64,000 bases of DNA from Shinella sp. Lineage in GTDB: Bacteria > Pseudomonadota > Alphaproteobacteria > Rhizobiales > Rhizobiaceae. Position numbers and translations under genes: made by a program. The DNA lies in contig QFQX01000016.1 of assembly GCA_003248775.1 (NCBI GenBank), forward strand, positions 17,003 through 81,002, read 5' to 3'. The notes under the pieces were generated by a model that was given only the letters and a program-made list of their open reading frames with translations, had not been told where the DNA came from and searched no databases. Position 1 is the first letter of the stretch. Each line of letters starts with the position of its first letter. Of this stretch, positions 62,334 through 64,000 are shown piece by piece.

Positions 62334-63968
62334 GTGTCAGCAATCGACGAAACCGAACCCAAGAAGCGCCGCTCCCTGAAGCCTTTGTCGCGCCTCCTGC
62401 CCTATCTTTCCCGTTACCGCTCGCTCGTCGTCGGCGCGCTTTTCTTCCTCTGCCTTGCCGCCGCGACCACGCTGACAATACCGCTTGCCGTTCGCCGGAT
62501 GGTCGACCACGGCTTCGAGTCGGCCGACAGTGGCTTCATCAATGACTACTTCGGCATGCTCATCATCATGGCCATCGTTCTGGCGGTGGCAAGCGGCATG
62601 CGCTACTACTACGTCATCACCATTGGCGAGCGCATCGTTTCGGATTTGCGCCGGGAAGTTTTCGCCCATGTGGCGACGCTTTCTCCTTCCTTCTTCGACG
62701 TCAATCAGTCCGGCGAGATCGTCTCGCGCCTGACAGCAGATACCACCCAGATCAAATCGGCCGTCGGCGCCACCGCCTCGCAGGCGCTACGCAATTCCAT
62801 CCTCTGTCTAGGCGCGATGGGCATGATGATTTACACCAGCCCCCGGCTCTCCGTTCTGGTACTCATCGCGATCCCGATCATCGTTTTCCCGCTGGTTGCC
62901 TTCGGCCGCTCCGTGCGCAGGCGCTCCCGCGAGGCGCAGGACCGGCTGGCCGGCACCTCGTCCTTCGCGTCGGAAACCATCGCGGCAGCCCGCACTGTTC
63001 AGGCGTTCAACGCCGAAGCGGCCGCTACCCGGCGCTACGACCTCGCCGTCGAGGAAGCCTATGAAGCCGCCCGTTCCGCCATCAAGTCGCGCGCGCTGCT
63101 GACCGGCATCGCCATCTCGCTCGTCTTCGGCAGCGTGGTTGCCGTTCTCTGGTTTGGGGCGCAAAGCGTTCTGGCGGGCACCCTGTCCGCCGGTACGCTC
63201 GGCCAGTTCCTGCTCTATTCCGTGATCGCGGCGGGATCGATGGGAACGCTCTCCGAGATCTGGGGCGAACTCTCGCAGGCTTCCGGTGCTGCCGAGCGCC
63301 TGACCGAACTCCTTCAGGAGCGCCCCGCCATCACGGCGCCACCCGCTCCGCTCGCCCTGCCCCAGCCGCCGCTCGGTCAGGTCGCGTTCGAGGATGTACA
63401 CTTCTCATACCCCTCGCACCCCGGAAAATCCGCCCTCAAGGGCCTGTCCTTCAAGGTGGCAGCGGGCGAGACGGTCGCAATTGTCGGTCCATCCGGCGCC
63501 GGCAAGAGCACGGTCTTCTCGTTGCTCCTGCGCTTCTATGATCCGCTAAGCGGTGCGGTCCGTCTTGACGGCCTCGACCTCAGGGACGTCGATCCCCACG
63601 CCCTGCGCGACCGCATGGCCATGGTGCCGCAGGACGTGACGATTTTCGCCACCTCGATCCACGAGAACATCGCCTTCGGCTCCCCGCATGCGACCCGCCA
63701 AATGGTGGAGGCTGCGGCGGAGGCAGCCCAGGCGAGCGAATTCATCAAGCGGCTGGAGCGCGGCTTCGACACGGAAGTCGGCGAACGCGGCATCACGCTT
63801 TCCGGCGGCCAGCGCCAGCGAATAGCAATCGCACGCGCCCTGCTGCGCAACGCACCTGTCCTTCTTCTCGATGAGGCGACATCGGCGCTCGATGCCGAGA
63901 GCGAGACCCTTGTGCAGAAAGCCCTTGATGAGGTGGAACGGCCCGCTCCGACAGCATCAAAGTGCTAA
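62334..63968 (+). CDS. ABC transporter, fused permease-ATPase, with abnormal C-terminus
   Basis: MsbA/multidrug-type half transporter, 544 residues as it stands. Six membrane helices lie within about residues 25-300. The ATPase has Walker A VGPSGAGKST near 390, the Q-loop MVPQDVTIF, the signature LSGGQRQRIAIARALL and Walker B VLLLDEATSALDAESE near 515. After KALDEVER at about 63940 the sequence leaves the family: the expected TTLVIAHRLAT with the switch histidine and about 50 final residues are missing, replaced by nine unrelated residues and a stop. Homology predicts read-through, so a frameshift, insertion or assembly end is suspected. GTG 62334 has GGAG nine bases upstream; GTG 62256 is also in frame. 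Confidence 0.8.
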   Translation: MSAIDETEPKKRRSLKPLSRLLPYLSRYRSLVVGALFFLCLAAATTLTIPLAVRRMVDHGFESADSGFINDYFGMLIIMAIVLAVASGMRYYYVITIGERIVSDLRREVFAHVATLSPSFFDVNQSGEIVSRLTADTTQIKSAVGATASQALRNSILCLGAMGMMIYTSPRLSVLVLIAIPIIVFPLVAFGRSVRRRSREAQDRLAGTSSFASETIAAARTVQAFNAEAAATRRYDLAVEEAYEAARSAIKSRALLTGIAISLVFGSVVAVLWFGAQSVLAGTLSAGTLGQFLLYSVIAAGSMGTLSEIWGELSQASGAAERLTELLQERPAITAPPAPLALPQPPLGQVAFEDVHFSYPSHPGKSALKGLSFKVAAGETVAIVGPSGAGKSTVFSLLLRFYDPLSGAVRLDGLDLRDVDPHALRDRMAMVPQDVTIFATSIHENIAFGSPHATRQMVEAAAEAAQASEFIKRLERGFDTEVGERGITLSGGQRQRIAIARALLRNAPVLLLDEATSALDAESETLVQKALDEVERPAPTASKC

Positions 63969-64000
63969 CGTGGTCGTTATCGCAAACGCCACAAGGAGGG

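Overview
This 64 kb window is a chromosomal segment of a Rhizobiales bacterium, most likely Rhizobiaceae (Agrobacterium, Rhizobium, Sinorhizobium or a close relative). The evidence is the high GC, dense reading frames, CTTGAC/CTATAT-type promoters, typical rhizobial intergenic palindromes, a long-form serA with divergent-type serC, a RopB/Omp25-like porin, the sulfolipid genes sqdBDC, and RcdA with CtrA-type boxes. Most of the window is conserved core genome. No prophage, CRISPR array or complete insertion sequence is visible.

Layout: 1-3.8 kb is the end of a polyol-utilisation operon (mannitol dehydrogenase cut by the window edge, HAD phosphatase, FGGY pentulose kinase). At 3.8-6.4 kb are dgcA, the divergent mnmA and tRNA-Met(CAT). 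At 6.4-8.5 kb is a small island of decayed DNA: an IS3-family transposase remnant and an FkbM methyltransferase between two 60-bp direct repeats. At 8.5-12.4 kb are an SLT lipoprotein, a GFA protein, a Tim44-domain protein and an EamA exporter-TetR pair with its operator. At 12.5-20.3 kb are serCA behind a candidate serC leader RNA, a porin, a chemoreceptor and a luciferase-like oxidoreductase. At 20.5-25 kb is ruvC, then a vapBC-type toxin-antitoxin pair, then ruvAB, a metallophosphoesterase and a DinB protein. At 25.2-28.6 kb are an RcnB-like protein and the sulfolipid operon sqdBDC (minus strand).

At 28.7-35 kb is the complete ybgC-tolQRAB-pal-cpoB envelope system, followed by tilS, ftsH and glmM. 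At 40-49 kb are yebC, a metallo-hydrolase, a YmdB-like phosphodiesterase, 5-formyl-THF cyclo-ligase, a second chemoreceptor, a Cfa-type methyltransferase, a LysE exporter, 6S RNA, zapA and a DUF4164 gene. At 49.4-57.4 kb are the carbon genes tkt, gap, pgk and class I fba, interrupted by a MITE-like element and a K+/H+ antiporter gene. At 57.5-64 kb are a PACE exporter, a PhzF protein, a small membrane protein, an MFS transporter, a DUF1192 gene, rcdA, rpmE and an ABC exporter whose C-terminus is abnormal at the window end.

The most useful observations are regulatory. A perfect GTTC-N7-GTTC LexA-type box and a dyad operator lie over the promoter of the vapBC pair embedded in the ruv locus. Four TTAA-N7-TTAA CtrA-type boxes occur, two of them in front of rcdA, whose product promotes CtrA degradation. 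Long perfect dyads precede the second chemoreceptor gene and fba. The 6S RNA can be folded by eye with a 12-bp closing stem and its own promoter. The vapBC-in-ruv arrangement and the direct-repeat island are the best candidates for something not already described. All functional statements rest on recognition of families by eye; no database search was run.
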